A stretch of 64,000 nt of DNA from Meghimatium bilineatum (GCA_034231615.1 CM067315.1:12084980-12148979); one strand, 5' to 3'; shown: positions 32,801-45,474, counted from the first letter of the stretch. Translations and numbers: made by a program. The notes: a model not told the origin generated them from the sequence alone.

Positions 32801-35800
32801 AAGGCTTTCAGTGAGTCCTTTAACGAGTCCTTGTAGCGCTTCCTTTGGCCACCTTGAGATCGTATATCCTTCTCTAGCTCACCATAGAGAAGTATCTTTG
32901 GCAGACGATGGTCTGGCATGCGCACCAAATGACCTGCCCAACGAATCTGTGTCTGCATCAGGATCGTATCAATTCTTGGGATACCAGCTCTATCAAGGAC
33001 AGTGGTATCTGGAATCTTGTCTTGCCATCTGATGTTCATAACTTTTCTGAGACAATTTGTATGAAAATGATTGTTTTATTCACATGACGTCTATACACAG
33101 TCCATGTTTCACTAGCGTATAGCAGCACTGGAAGTACCACTGCTCTGTAAACTTTCAGCTTATTCTGTAGGTTAATGCCATTTCTACGCCAAACATTTGC
33201 GTACAATCTGCCGAAAGTACTGCTTGCTTTGGCGATCCTTGTATACACTTCATCATCAACGTTGGCATTTTGTGATAACGTACTGCCTAGATATGTGAAT
33301 CTGTTCACAACTTTCAGTGCTACACCATTTACCTTTATGCAGGGCTCGAGATAGCTTTTGCCAAGTGCTGGTTGTAACATGACTTCTGTTTTCTCTGTGT
33401 TAATGGTAAGCCCAAAGTTGGTACAGGCTTTGGAGAATCTGTCTATAATACATTGTAGATCAGCCTCAGAGTTGGCATTTAGGGCACAGTCATCAGCAAA
33501 TAGAAGATCCCTGATTGTGTGTGATTTAACTTTGGTTTTTGCTCGAAGCCGCCGAAGGTTTAACAATTTTCCGTCTATGCGATAGGTGATGTTTACTCCC
33601 AGGTCTAGATCTCTGAAAGCATCATTCAACATAGCAGAGAACATGATGCTAAATAGGGTAGGTGCTAATACACATCCTTGTTTTACTCCATTTGAGACAG
33701 GAAAAGTTTCAGATAACTCTCCATCATCCTGAACTCTAGCTTGCATTCCATCATGCAATTGCTGCACCATTGAGATAAATTTCTGTGGACATCCATACTT
33801 TGCCAGAATCTTCCACAGACCCTCTCTACTTACTGTGTCAAATGCTTTTGTCAAGTCTATGATTGCTGTGTACAGGTCACAGTGTTGTTCTTGACATTTT
33901 TCTTATGCTGTCTTTCAGCAAAGATCATATCAGTTGTTCCACGTTCTTTTCTGAAACCACATTGGTTTTCGGCTAGTAGTCCTTCAATTAGATGAGATGT
34001 AAGACTGTTCAAAAGGATTCTGTCAAATATCTTTCCAGCAATGGACAGTAGAGAGATACCACGATAGTTGTTACAGGACTGGAGGTTCCCTTTACGTTTA
34101 TACAGGTGTATAATTGTAGCATCCTTAAAATTTTGTGGAATTTTTTCGCTTTTCCATGACTGTTGGAAAATTATGTGAAGTTTCTCAATAATATTTTTAC
34201 CACCATATTTGTATATTTCGATTGGTATTGAGTCGGAGCCAGGTGCTTTTCCACTAGAAAGCTGATGAACTGCTTTACGAGTTTCCTCCAAAGTAGGGAT
34301 GTCACCTAGCATTTCATTGAGAGGAACCTGCGGTAGTCGGTTGATAGCCTCTTCATTTATTGATGATTCAAAATGTGCTCAAAGTGTTCTACCCAGCGCT
34401 GCATGATTTTATCTTTTTCTACGATTAGTTGTGTTTCATTTGCATTGAGAAGTGGAAAAGATCCCGATGAGGTTGGGCCATATAACATTTTAAGCGCATC
34501 ATAGAAGTTTCTTAAATCGTTTGTGTCTGAAAATCTTTGTATCTCATCTGCTTGCTTATTTAGCCATGAGTCCATCATATGGCGTAGTTTATTTTGAATT
34601 ATTTTCCGTTTGCAATTGAGTGCTTCTTTTTTAGACATTGATTTTGGATCATTTAAGCATGCTTTGAAAAGGTGGTGTTTTTCGTCCAACATTTCTTTGA
34701 TTTTAAATTCATTCTCATCAAACCAGTCATTATGTTTTTTGATAGAATGACCTAATTCCTCAGTAGCAGTGTCGTAAATTTGCTTGCTCAGATATGTCCA
34801 GTTCGTATCTACATCTTGCTCTAGTTGTACAGATTTCAGACATTCATCCAGAGTAGAGGCTAGGGACTGTTGTGTGTTTACATTTGATAACTTTCTGACG
34901 TCTATACGTTTCTTTGCTTTGCTTCCTTGTGGGCGTCTGGCAGGCTGTATGCGAATTCTTAGTTTTGACACAATAAGACGATGGTCAGTCCAGCAGTCTG
35001 CACCGCACATGGATTTTGTCACTCGAACATCTTGGCGGTCCTTTCTTCTTACAATTATATAATCTATAAGATGCCAGTGTTTTGATCGAGGGTGCATCCA
35101 GGAGGTCCGATTTCGGATTGGGAGTTGAAATATGGTGTTGGTAATGAGGAGGTCATGTTCGCCACAAGTTTGTAACAGACGAAGTCCATTGTTGTTGCAC
35201 TGACCCACTCCATATTTCCCTATTACACCGTTCCAGGAGATATTGTCTTTACCCACCCTTGCATTGAAGTCTCCAAGTAATATGAGCTTATCAGTTTTTG
35301 GAACTGCACTGATAGCTGCATGAAGTTCATCACAGAACTTATCTTTAACTTCTTCTGGATTTGCCAGTGTTGGTGCATACGCACTGATGATTGTTGCATA
35401 TTTTTTACCAGAGAGCAGGGGGATTTTTACTGTCATGAGGCAGTCATTTATTGCCTTTGGTGGGCCTGCTAGTTTGCCAACGAGTGTTGTTTTAATGGCG
35501 AAGCCTACTCCTGCTTCACGTCTTTCCTTAATATCTCTTCCGCTCCAAAAGAATGTATATTCATTCTGCAACTCTTTCACAGAGCTGACCGACTCCAGCA
35601 AGTCGTGTTTCACTCAGAGCTGCTATGTCAATATGGTACCTTGCTAACTTTCTCCCAATCAGGGCTGTTCTTCGAATCGGTCTATTTGTGTTAGAGTCAT
35701 TATCGAGGAGTGTGCGTACATTCCATGCTCCTAGAGTCAGTGGGAAAAGCTTTTCCCTTCGGGTGAATTTTCGTGAATGTGAAAATGACTTGCACTGGGG

Positions 35801-38800
35801 ATTTTGATTAAAGTGAGGAAGAGTTGTGCAAAGCGTCGCCCTCACTCTCTTGTCGGACCTCATTTGAAACCAGTGGCAAGACGAATCGAGACAACTGGAA
35901 GTGAAGCACGATTGCAGCGGATGACCATGGTTTTCTACGTGTCTCACCATGCCCGATGCGGTCCACACCGCGTTGCTGGCGTTCGCCTACATTACCCGGT
36001 GGGCCGATAAACCATCGTACTTCGTACGCGTAAATTCGCCGAATATCAGACTTTACGTGTTTAGGTTGACAAGACCGTTATGCTTTTTGAGATAGTCTCA
36101 GCACAATATCACCTACTTTATGACTGCCTAACAGGCTGTCAGTCGAGTGTGGAGCCAGAACACGCCCCAGGCAGTCCACTGGTGCTGTGTTCACACGACA
36201 CGTCAAACCTGTTGTTGTAGCTACATGGTGAATAGTGAGAGATTTCAATGTGTTATTGACACCGAAGTAAATTTGTTCATCACATAAACTTCAACATTAT
36301 TATATATAATCACTCTTTACACATCACGCAGATATATCCATTTGATTGCCTCAACTAGACTGTCTTAAAATACACAATTTGATGTTATACACTGGTTATG
36401 ATGTTAACACAACTTTGAAAACATAGCACAACTGAGACTGTGGAAAACATACCGCGCCATATTGGCGTGGCGTAGACGTAGAAACAAAACACACTAGTGG
36501 AGGTAGATAAACAAAACACACTAGTGGAGGTAGATAAACAAAACACACTAGTGGAGGTAAATAAACAAAACACACTAGTGGAGGTAGATAAACAAAACAC
36601 ACTAGTGGAGGTTGAGAAACAAAACACACTAGTGGAGGTAGATAAATAAAACACGCTAGTGGAGGTAGATAAACAAAACACACTAGTGGAGGTAGATAAA
36701 CAGAATACACTAGTGGAGGTAGATAAACAGAACACACTAGAAAGTGGAGACGGATATGACACAGCTTCAGAAAGAAACCTGACAACATAACCAGACATGC
36801 CCTGGACTGGAACCCACAGGGAAAGAGTAGTTGGAAAACCTATGACCACCTGGAGAAGAACATTATAGGAAGAGGCCAAATCTATTGGGTCCTTGTAGGC
36901 ACAGATAACCAGAACGGGACAAAAGAAACATAGCTAAAGAGCGAGGGTTGCAACCTATGTTCCACAGAAAAATGAAACGAAATAATAGATATTACCCTTA
37001 TAATAACAGATATTACACTTATAATAGTAGATATTAATTACACTTATAATAACAGATATTACACTTATAATAATAGATATTACCCTTATAATACTAGCTA
37101 TTACCCTTGTAATAATAGATATTACCCTTGTAATAATAGATATTACCCTTGTAATAATAGATATTATCCTTATAATAGTAGATATTACACTTATAATAGT
37201 AGATATTATCCTTGTAATAATAGATATTACACTTATAATAGATATTACCCTTGTAATAATAGATATTACACTTATAATAGTAGATATTACCCTTATAATA
37301 GTAGATATTACCCTTGTAATAATAGATATTACACTTATAATAATAGATATTACCCACATTATAATAGATATTACGCTTATAGTAATGGAGAGAACCCTTA
37401 TAATAATAGATATTACCTGCAACAGTATAATGAAAAGTCTTTTCATCGTATGTGATGGTTGGTTGGTCTGGTTGTTATTATCACAAGGTGAATGGTCAAG
37501 AAGGCGCGTGATGTATTTCCGTGTTCTATTTGTGAGAGGTGTTTGGGTTGTTACTCTGTAAGTTGCAGGTGATGCAGTGACAGACGATCTGCATAAATAG
37601 TCCACATAGTTCTTTAATATAACAGACTGACAATTGGAGTAAAAACGTTCAACTATTTAATTTCAAATAAGCGACATCAACTTCAGGCACAAATAGTACC
37701 AATAAACTGTGGTCTAAATTCTCATAGACAATAGCAGCAATAATAATAATATACGTTTCATGGAAGACAGCATCCAACTTCAAGTAATATTACCAATTTA
37801 CAGTGGTCTATATTGTCATAGACAACGGCAGCAGTAATGGTAGTATAACGTTTCATAGATAGACGACATCAAATTCAAGTAATAGTACCAATTAGCAGTG
37901 GTCTATATTCTCATATTGGTGGTCAGCCTGAAAATCGCTGACAATAAATTCATTCACTGTAATGCTTGAACGATAAGTAAACTCCACGTATTAAACTCCA
38001 ATCGCTGACAATAAATACATTCAGTGTAATCCTTGAACCATAAGTAAACTCCAACGTATTAAACTCCAATCGCTGACAATAAATACATTCAGTGTAGTCC
38101 TTGAACAATAAGTAAACTCCACGTATTAAACTCCAATCGCTGACAATAAATACATTCAGTGTAGTCCTTGAACAATAAGTAAACTCCACGTATTAAACTC
38201 CAATCGCTGACAATAAATACATTCAGTGTAGTCCTTGAACAATAAGTAAACTCCACGTATTAAACTCCAATCACTGACAATAAATACATTCAGTGTAGTC
38301 CTTGAACAAAAGTAAACTCCACGTATTAAACTCCAATCGCTGACAATAAATTCATTCAGTGTAGTCCTTGAACAATAAGTAAACTCCAACGTAATTATAG
38401 TCAGCTTGAAAATTCCTGACAATAAATACATTTAGTATAATTCCGGTCACACAGACTACAGCACTCTGCCTTCTTAGCTCTGACTCAAACTTAGCTGCTC
38501 AAAACTAAACCCACAACTAAAACTCAACTGACCAAAAACTAATCTAGACTGCCCATCACTAAAACTTCATAACTCAAACTGACCACAACTAAAACTGTCC
38601 GTTACTAAAGCTGACCAAAAAACTAACCGTGTGCAAAAAAACTGAACTGTCCATTCTCGCTCAAACAACCACCTTTTCACTTACTCAATCGCTCGCAACA
38701 AACACACCGTCTCGGTACTAACACACTGTGACTTAACTAGTAATTGAAGTGCTTAATAGTGCTGGTAGAGTGAATAGGGTGGGGGGGAGTAGGTAGGTAG

Positions 38801-41800
38801 GGGGAGACAATGGTGCAATCATTGCAGATCAGACTACAGGAGGACGAACGAACAGTAGCCTGGTGTCTGATACTGTACATTATCCTATACAACATTACCA
38901 TCACTACTACCACCACCACTTTCGTCATCATCATCATCTACGTTATCATTACCACCTCTACAACCATCATCATCCCCACCACCACTTTCGTCATCATCAT
39001 TTACGTTATCACTACCACAACTACCACCATCATCATCACTATCACCACCACCACCTTCGTCATCATCATCATCTACGTTACCACTACCACCACCACATCC
39101 ATCAGCATCATCACCTACGTCATTACTACCACCACTATCACCACCATCATCATCATGATCATCATACATATACCTAAGAGAGAGAGAGAGAGAGAGAGAA
39201 TAAATAATTGAAAGAAAATGAAATGATATTAGACTAATCTACAGTGAGCTATAGAGAAGGAGCGACAACTCACTAGTAAACATCCGATTATCGGAGGCCT
39301 TTCTTGACCTAACTACAACAAAACTTTACAACACAACATTATTTCGTGTCATTACGAGAGGCTGCTTCGTTCTTTTCATTGAATGGTAACACGTAATCAG
39401 ATTCTCTCATTGGCACGTAATATGGTAGTGAATGGAGTATTACTTTTATGTCAAAAATAGTTGCACAAAAAGTCATCTGGTGAGCAAATGTTTATATTTA
39501 GTTGTATCACCTTCTCTATAATTTGCTTTGGCTGAACATAAATATACGGTTTAAATTAATAAGAGCTGTTTATCTGCTTTATTTTTATTCCTTTAACAAT
39601 TGAATCGTTTATTTGATTGTGTTGTTGCTGTCTCTTACGTCACCAGCTGATGGAGCCAATCTCAAGCGCTGTTACACAGTTCTTCGTCCATCGTACAACA
39701 GTGTCTCCACTGACAGTTTTAAGCTTGCCTATAATTGTAGGAGGAGCAATAACTTTTTGTGGAAATCCACTTTCTGATATGAAACTGTCACTAGGATTTG
39801 GTGCCGCCTTTGCCTCCAACTTTATCCTTGCATTAAGGTTTGTTATTGGTTACTTGTAAAGTGCGTATGTGAGCTTGTGTGATACATAGTTATTGGTTAC
39901 TTGTAAAGTGCGAATGTGAGCTTGTGTGATACATAGTTATTGGGTGTACTCAATTATGAACATAATGTGGAGTTAGATGCAGGTACAAAAACAATGTTTA
40001 AAAATCAAAAGAAACGGAAGTAATAGCTGAATATTGGACAAGATGGACATTTTGTCAGGACCTATGCTCCGCGGGTAGTGAAAGTGACTAGATAGATATA
40101 ATTAATCATCATCCACAAAGCTTACACGTTCGTCATAACGCAGGCACTTAACTAGCTGGAATCGCTAGCCTATTCCCATGCGTTTATATTGAGTGACTCA
40201 ATGAATATGATTCAGAAAGTCAAAACAGGTGATGTACGTAGGGATGTGTTGAATCACTAGAGAGAGCTAACATGCAGGCATCATTACGTACATTCACGCT
40301 TATCTTTGTCCCCGGACACGCGGGCGTGGAGAGAAACGAGCGGACCGACCAATTAGCTAGACGTGCTATCACAACAGATGGTCAGAATATGAACCGAGCA
40401 GACATACTCATTGCTCTTCGTGAGTCCTCACGATAAGATGAGTTTGAGATGAATGAGCACGAGTCAATATCGAGAATGCGCGAATTTAGAGTGAGTATGA
40501 ACTTGGCCTGTAGAAAACACCTGACAAAGATTTCAAACAGAGCAGTGAACCAACATAGAACCGGAACCATCAGCCGTTATATCCTGAGAGATTTACTGAG
40601 GCCGAGATCTGAGCACCTATGGACGTGTCCTGTGTGCGAAGAGGCTAATCAACATACCTAGTACGACATATGCTATTTTAGAATTCTTCCCTTTTCTGAT
40701 TTTGTCTGATGATAATAGTGTGAGTTCTTTGAGATAAATGTTAATGTATTTGACAGGAATTTGGCCATCAAGAAAATGAATCCTGGGGATCAAAATCCAC
40801 TCAAGATACAGATGCAGAAATCCGAATTTCTGGCAGTCTCACCTGTTCTGTTATGTGCCTTAATTATTTTGATGTACCTGGAGAAGGTAGATTCCCTTCC
40901 ACCAAGGACAGTCTACGCAGTCATCATGTGTCTCTTGTCAGGTGTTTTTCATGTAACATACTCCTACCTGTCAACTGGCGTAGTTCTCACTCAGGTAAAT
41001 CGTATGTATAGAATTATGAAATTGTGATTTAACAAATGATCAGGGAGCTTTCTTTGAAATTGTATACAGAACTCTTTGAACTTTAACTCTCTGAAATTGT
41101 ATACAGAACTCTTTGAACTTTAACTCTCTGAAATTGTATACAGAACTCTTTGAACTTTAACTCTCTGAAGATGAAGCTCGCTAAACATTAAAAGGCAAGA
41201 TGTCTGTGAGATGTAAAACTCTAACATCATAATTACGCTGTTCTTCTGACAATTCGTGAATAGTTAATAGGATAGAGAAACATATCCTGACTCTAGAATA
41301 AGACGGAAAACTAAGACTGACTCAAGAATAAGACGGATTACTAAGACTGACTCAAGAATAAGACGGATTACTAAGACTGACTCAAGAATAAGACGGAAAA
41401 CTAAGGCTGACTCAAGAATAAGACGGAAAACTAAGACTGACTCAAGAATAAGACGGATTACTAAGACTGACTCAAGAATAAGACGGATTACTAAGACTGA
41501 CTCAAGAATAAGACGGAAAACTAAGACTGACTCAAGAATAAGACGGAAAACTAAGACTGACTCAAGAATAAGACGGATTACTAAGACTGACTCAAGAATA
41601 AGACGGATTACTAAGACTGACTCAAGAATAAGAAGGAAAACTAAGACTGACTCAAGAATAAGACGGAAAAGTAAGACTGACTCAAGAATAAGACGGATTA
41701 CTAAGACGCTGCACCGAAAGGTACACGTCCAGCAAGACGTAGCTGTCAAAGCTGAAAAGCACAGTGCCATGAAAAGACTAAATATGTCAGATCAAAGGTA

Positions 41801-43365
41801 TTATCAGATGATTGTAAACTTCAATACTTGGATGGCTGTAACTATGTCGATGGCGACACAAACAACGGCAAAAAAATGTCAAGCACGTTTGAGTTTAGTT
41901 CGTTTTCAGGTTGGTTACCAGCGTGTAGTACGGGGACGAGTTCTGTCGTATGGTTAGCCGACTAGCCTATTGGTAATATGGTTACAGACTTCCACGGTTC
42001 TTTGAAGTGGTAAAACAACTGAACGTATTATTTACCATCGCCGAAGTCGGATGTGTCAGATCATTCGTGTGAGTAAAATGCCGTCATGACGTATTTCCAT
42101 TCTCTAAACTATATCCTGCTGGAAATCTAGTAGGACTATTGTCCTGCTACAACAGCGATCCAGTGGTAGTTTAGTAACATTGTCTCGCTGCAGAGGAATC
42201 CAGTGGTAGTTTAGTAACATTGTCTCGCTGCAGAGGGATCCAGTGGGAGTTTAATAAGGAAGCAACAATATGATCTGCAATACATGTCATAAAAGGCAAC
42301 TAAGGAATTTTGCAGTTAATTCGATTTTTTCACACATAAATCAGTCGCCTAAAATTGATATAGAAATCTGATGTATTAGACCAAGCTGCGCAGATATCGC
42401 AGCTAAATGTAAAAATTAGTGACAGACACGAAGTATACCGCTCTTCGGAATGTATCCTGTCAACCAGAAAACAAGAAGCAGTTTGAGGAGTTTCGAGAGA
42501 AGAAGGAGGAGAAGAAGAAGAAGAAGAAGAATATGTCTCGGTGGATATACAGAGTCGCAGTGACCCGAAGCCATGATGATGATTCTCATGTCGAAATGAG
42601 CAGATATCGCGGTCAAGCTGTAAACCATGACACTGCGCATTCCTTTCCCTGTAGTACTTGAAGCTAACATGTAAGAGCTTTCATACGAACAGAAGAAGAA
42701 TATCGCTTATAGGAGATCTTATTTTTCTCTGTTTATAGGAGATCGTATTTTTTCTCTATTTATAGGAGATCTTTTTTTTTCTCTGTTTATCGCCCGTGTG
42801 TTGCCGGGCCTGAAGGGGAGCAAAGAATAGCAACACTGTTTACCTTCCACGCATGTCGTAAAAGGCGACTAAGGAGGTTATGGGATGGAGTTGGCTGTCC
42901 CATCCCATATAGGTCAGTGACCCAAAGCCATGCTGAAGTCGGATGTGTCTGGTCGAAAGGCGCAGATATCGCAGCAATGATGTAAACCATGACACAACGC
43001 ATTCCGTTCTCCGGACTACATCCTGCTAATCTGCAGGAGTTTGAGAATGAACGCAAAGAAGAAGTCTCTGTTTATATGCGTTCTTATTTTCTCTCTGTTT
43101 ATATGCGTTCTTATTTTCTCTCTGTTTATATGCGTTCTTATATTCTCTCTGTTTATATTTCAAGCTGTCTGTTGTTAGTCATGCTGTGATCAACATTACA
43201 AAGCGGGTTCTGGTTGTGCTACTGTTATACCTCGTAGGACGACGTGTTGCCACAGCCTACAACTTCTTGGGCTTGGTGATATGCACTGTTGGACTTTTCC
43301 TCTACGCATGGGATAAGCAGATGTCAAGGAATAGAAAGTCTCTGATTTATGGAGGTAATTTCTAG
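29664..43365 (+). CDS. SLC35/TPT-family transporter, five exons (copy B)
   Basis: Same gene as 3733-15634. Exons 29664-29853, 30424-30566, 39647-39837, 40757-40994 and 43165-43365 have the same borders and phases and again give 320 residues. The one amino-acid change I noticed is Ser150 to Cys in exon 3. Intron 2 is longer because a LINE lies in it, and introns 3 and 4 differ through tandem arrays. All splice sites are preserved, so both copies look functional, which fits alleles or a very young duplicate. Confidence 0.85.
29880..29992. repeat. 37-bp repeat, three units (copy B)
   Basis: Counterpart of 3949-4062. Confidence 0.85.
30424..30566 (+). CDS. Transporter exon 2 (copy B)
   Basis: Acceptor ends at 30423 and the donor is at 30567. 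It starts and ends in the same phases as copy A. Confidence 0.85.
30611..31110. repeat. 17-bp minisatellite, about 28 units (copy B)
   Basis: Expanded version of 4668-4850, with interspersed ACAAATATTACTGTAC variants absent from copy A. Confidence 0.95.
31205..31530 (-). pseudogene. LINE C-terminus/3' fragment (copy B)
   Basis: Counterpart of 4914-5240, somewhat shorter because of deletions. Confidence 0.6.
31648..31805. repeat. 23-bp minisatellite (copy B)
   Basis: About seven units. Confidence 0.95.
32128..32482. repeat. 27-bp minisatellite, left part (copy B)
   Basis: About 13 units, more variable than copy A (ACTATTGG, GATAATCAAAA and GGGCGTAG variants). It stops at the LINE boundary. 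Confidence 0.95.
32483..36480 (-). mobile_element. Near full-length APE-type LINE, only in copy B
   Basis: Four blocks on the minus strand. (1) 35968-34357, endonuclease: LGAWNVRTL, DIAALSETRL, GDFNARVG, LIDYIIVR and DHRLIVSKL. (2) 34312-33857, start of the reverse transcriptase: SGKAPGSDSIPIEIYK and NNYRGISLL. (3) 33854-33036, the catalytic part: KAFDTV, GVKQGCVLAPTLF and LFADDCA. (4) 33039-32548, end: QIRWAGHLVRM and a C2H2 finger CPNCPRTFTARIGPFSH...H. The blocks are joined by at least three frame shifts, so it is inactive as read, unless the shifts are sequencing indels. About 0.5 kb upstream of the endonuclease looks like 5' UTR. It interrupts the 27-bp array; I see no clear target duplication. 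Clade not assigned. Confidence 0.85.
36484..36745. repeat. 27-bp minisatellite, right part (copy B)
   Basis: About nine to ten units to the right of the LINE, mostly the AAAACACACTAGTGG form. Confidence 0.95.
36975..37425. repeat. 21-bp minisatellite (copy B)
   Basis: Counterpart of 7281-7690, with CCTTGTAATAATAG variants that copy A lacks. Confidence 0.95.
37426..37928. other. Unique intron 2 sequence (copy B)
   Basis: Matches 7691-8204. No gene seen. Confidence 0.4.
37929..38395. repeat. 67-bp tandem repeat (copy B)
   Basis: About seven units, one more than copy A. Confidence 0.95.
38396..38875. other. Degenerate ACTAAAACT-rich intron sequence (copy B)
   Basis: Counterpart of 8660-9080. 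No gene seen. Confidence 0.4.
38880..39200. repeat. (CAT/CAC)n and (GA)n microsatellites (copy B)
   Basis: Same trinucleotide block as copy A without the preceding TA run. Confidence 0.95.
39201..39640. other. Unique intron 2 end (copy B)
   Basis: A useful alignable stretch: against 9550-9990 I count roughly seven single-base differences by eye. No feature seen. Confidence 0.5.
39647..39837 (+). CDS. Transporter exon 3 (copy B)
   Basis: Reads GGAITFCGNPL where copy A has GGAITFSGNPL. The donor GTTTGT is at 39838. Confidence 0.85.
39840..39942. repeat. 47-bp minisatellite, two units (copy B)
   Basis: Short version of 10189-10433. Confidence 0.9.
40216..40662 (+). pseudogene. Older LINE RNase H fragment (copy B)
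   Basis: Same as 11840-12286, including the internal stop. Upstream lies the intact empty site GAGTGACTCAATGAATATG of the copy A insertion. Confidence 0.75.
40757..40994 (+). CDS. Transporter exon 4 (copy B)
   Basis: Acceptor TTTGACAG ends at 40756 and donor GTAAAT is at 40995. Protein identical to copy A. Confidence 0.85.
41056..41168. repeat. 37-bp repeat, three units (copy B)
   Basis: Counterpart of 12676-12750. Confidence 0.9.
41287..41706. repeat. 30-bp minisatellite, about 14 units (copy B)
   Basis: GGAAAA and GGATTA unit types come in pairs (AA-BB pattern), suggesting amplification of multi-unit blocks. Confidence 0.95.
41707..42075. other. Unique intron 4 sequence (copy B)
   Basis: Matches 13056-13400. 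No feature seen. Confidence 0.4.
42076..42260 (+). mobile_element. SINE 3' region with two 40-bp units (copy B)
   Basis: Near-unexpanded form of 13401-14455; shows the ancestral arrangement of the SINE end. Confidence 0.8.
42261..42670 (+). mobile_element. Decayed SINE (copy B)
   Basis: Counterpart of 14456-14864, with a longer GAA-rich stretch near 42500-42530. Confidence 0.5.
42791..43064 (+). mobile_element. GAA-tailed SINE (copy B)
   Basis: Same insertion as 14951-15225. The flanking duplication TCTCTGTTTAT is perfect here (42780-42790 and 43065-43075). Confidence 0.85.
43065..43160. repeat. 28-bp T-rich minisatellite (copy B)
   Basis: About 3.5 units leading into the exon 5 acceptor. 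Confidence 0.95.
43165..43365 (+). CDS. Transporter exon 5 (copy B)
   Basis: Same sequence as copy A, ending in TAG. The preceding 28-bp array is about half as long. Confidence 0.8.
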   Translation: MSVVSHAVINITKRVLVVLLLYLVGRRVATAYNFLGLVICTVGLFLYAWDKQMSRNRKSLIYGGNF

Positions 43366-43416
43366 TATAACCCAACACTTGTAGACGGTGTTTAAAGGGA
43401 TTTTTGCGGTGTGACT

Positions 43417-43422
43417 AATAAA
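43417..43422 (+). promoter_or_regulatory. AATAAA polyadenylation signal (copy B)
   Basis: Same position relative to the stop as in copy A. Confidence 0.6.
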
Positions 43423-43446
43423 TAGCTATTTTCACTCTTTCAATTT

Positions 43447-45357
43447 AATGACACCTACCATCAAATGTCACGCAAGGAACAAACCATCATCTTCAGACTA
43501 CAAACTGGCCACAACAGACTGAGAATTCACATGTTCCGAAAACTTAAGATTGGCGAGACAGACCTTTGCAACTGTGGACTGAGCCCAGAAACTGCAGAAC
43601 ACATTCTGCATGCGTCAACTCTACCAAGAAAAGAGGGAGAAAATATGGTTTACTGAGACAGTACTGCTTCCAGACTTGAGGGGTTCCATGTATGACCTGA
43701 AGCGAATCACACAATTCATTGAAGCTATTGGTGCTGTACCCGGATATCTGACTGAAGCTATTGGTGCTGTAACCTGATATCTGACTGAAGCTATTGGTGC
43801 TGTAACCTGATATCAACTGAAGCTATTGGTGCTGTAACCTGATATCTGACTGAAGCTATTGGTGCTGTAACCTGATATCTGACTGAAGCTATTGGTGCTG
43901 TAACCTGATATCTGACTGAAGCTATTGGTGCTGTAACCTGATATCAACTGAAGCTATTGGTGCTGTAACCTGATATCTGACTGAAGCTATTGGTGCTGTA
44001 ACCTGATATCTGACTGAAGCTATTGGTGCTGTAACCTGATGTCAACTGAAGCTATTGGTGCTGTAACCTGATATCTGACTGAAGCTATTGGTGCTGTAAC
44101 CTGATATCTGACTGAAGCTATTGGTGCTGTAACCTGATATCTGACTGAAGCTATTGGTGCTGTAACCTGATATCTGACTGAAGCTATTGGTGCTGTAACC
44201 TGATATCTGACTGAAGCTATTGGTGCTGTAACCTGATATCTGACTGAAGCTATTGGTGCTGTAACCTGATATCTGACTGAAGCTATTGGTGCTGTAACCT
44301 GATATCAACTGAAGCTATTGGTGCTGTAACCTGATATCTGACTGAAGCTATTGGTGCTGTAACCTGATATCAACTGAAGCTATTGGTGATGTAACCTGAT
44401 ATCTGACTGACGCTATTGGTGCTGTAACCGAATATCTGACTGAAGCTATTGGTGCTGTAACCTGATATCTGACTGAAGCTATTGGTGCTGTAACCTGATA
44501 TCTGACTGAAGCTATTGGTGCTGTAACCTGATATCTGACTGAAGCTATTGGTGCTGTAACCGGATATCTGACTGAAGCTATTGGTGCTGTAACCTGATAT
44601 CTGACTGAAGCTATTGGTGCTGTAACCTGATATCTGACTGAAGCTATTGGTGCTGTAACCTGATATCTGACTGAAGCTATTGGTGCTGTAACCGGATATC
44701 TGACTGAAGCTATTGGTGCTGTAACCTGATATCTGACTGAAGCTATTAGTGCTGTAACCTGATATCTGACTGAAGCTATTGGTGCTGTAACCTGATATCT
44801 GACTGAAGCTATTGGTGCTGTAACCTGATATCTGACTGAAGCTATTGGTGCTGTAACCTGATATCTGACTGAAGCTATTGGTGCTGTAACCTGATATCTG
44901 ACTGAAGCTATTGGTACTGTATCCGGATATCTGACTGAAGCTATTGGTGCTGTATCCGGATATCTGACTGAAGCTATTGGTGCTGTAACCGGATATCTGA
45001 CTGAAGCTATTGGTGCTGTAACCTGATATCTGACTGAAGCTATTGGTGCTGTAACCTGATATCAACTGAAGCTATTGATGCTGTAACCTGATATCTGACT
45101 GAAGCTATTGGTGCTGTAACCTGATATCTGACTGAAGCTATTGGTGCTGTAACCTGATATCTGACTGAAGCTATTGGTGCTGTAACCTGATATCTGACTG
45201 AAGCTATTGGTGCTGTAACCTGATATCTGACTGAAGCTATTGGTGCTGTAACCTGATATCTGACTGAAGCTATTGGTGCTGTAACCTGATATCTGACTGA
45301 AGCTATTGGTGCTGTAACCTGATATCTGACTGAAGAACGATGATGAAGAAGAAGAAG
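43447..45357 (+). mobile_element. LINE 3' end with 49-unit 33-bp array (copy B)
   Basis: Flanked by ACTCTTTCAATTT at 43434-43446 and 45358-45370. The coding tail is at 43465-43656. The 33-bp array fills 43720-45330, about ten times longer than in copy A; some units lack three bases (GATATCAACTG), which breaks the minus-strand frame into several false open frames. Confidence 0.88.
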
Positions 45358-45474
45358 ACTCTTTCAATTTGAGCTGGTAAAAGAAGATTTTTCAGATCGT
45401 GTTTACTAATAGTCAAACAGCGATGTTATTGTTCGTGCCTGCAACACTGACAATCAATTTAAGAAAAGTTAACC

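Noticed and set aside
44370-45065. 231-codon serine-rich minus-strand frame
   Set aside because: 33-bp minisatellite inside a LINE remnant; only five units in the other copy.
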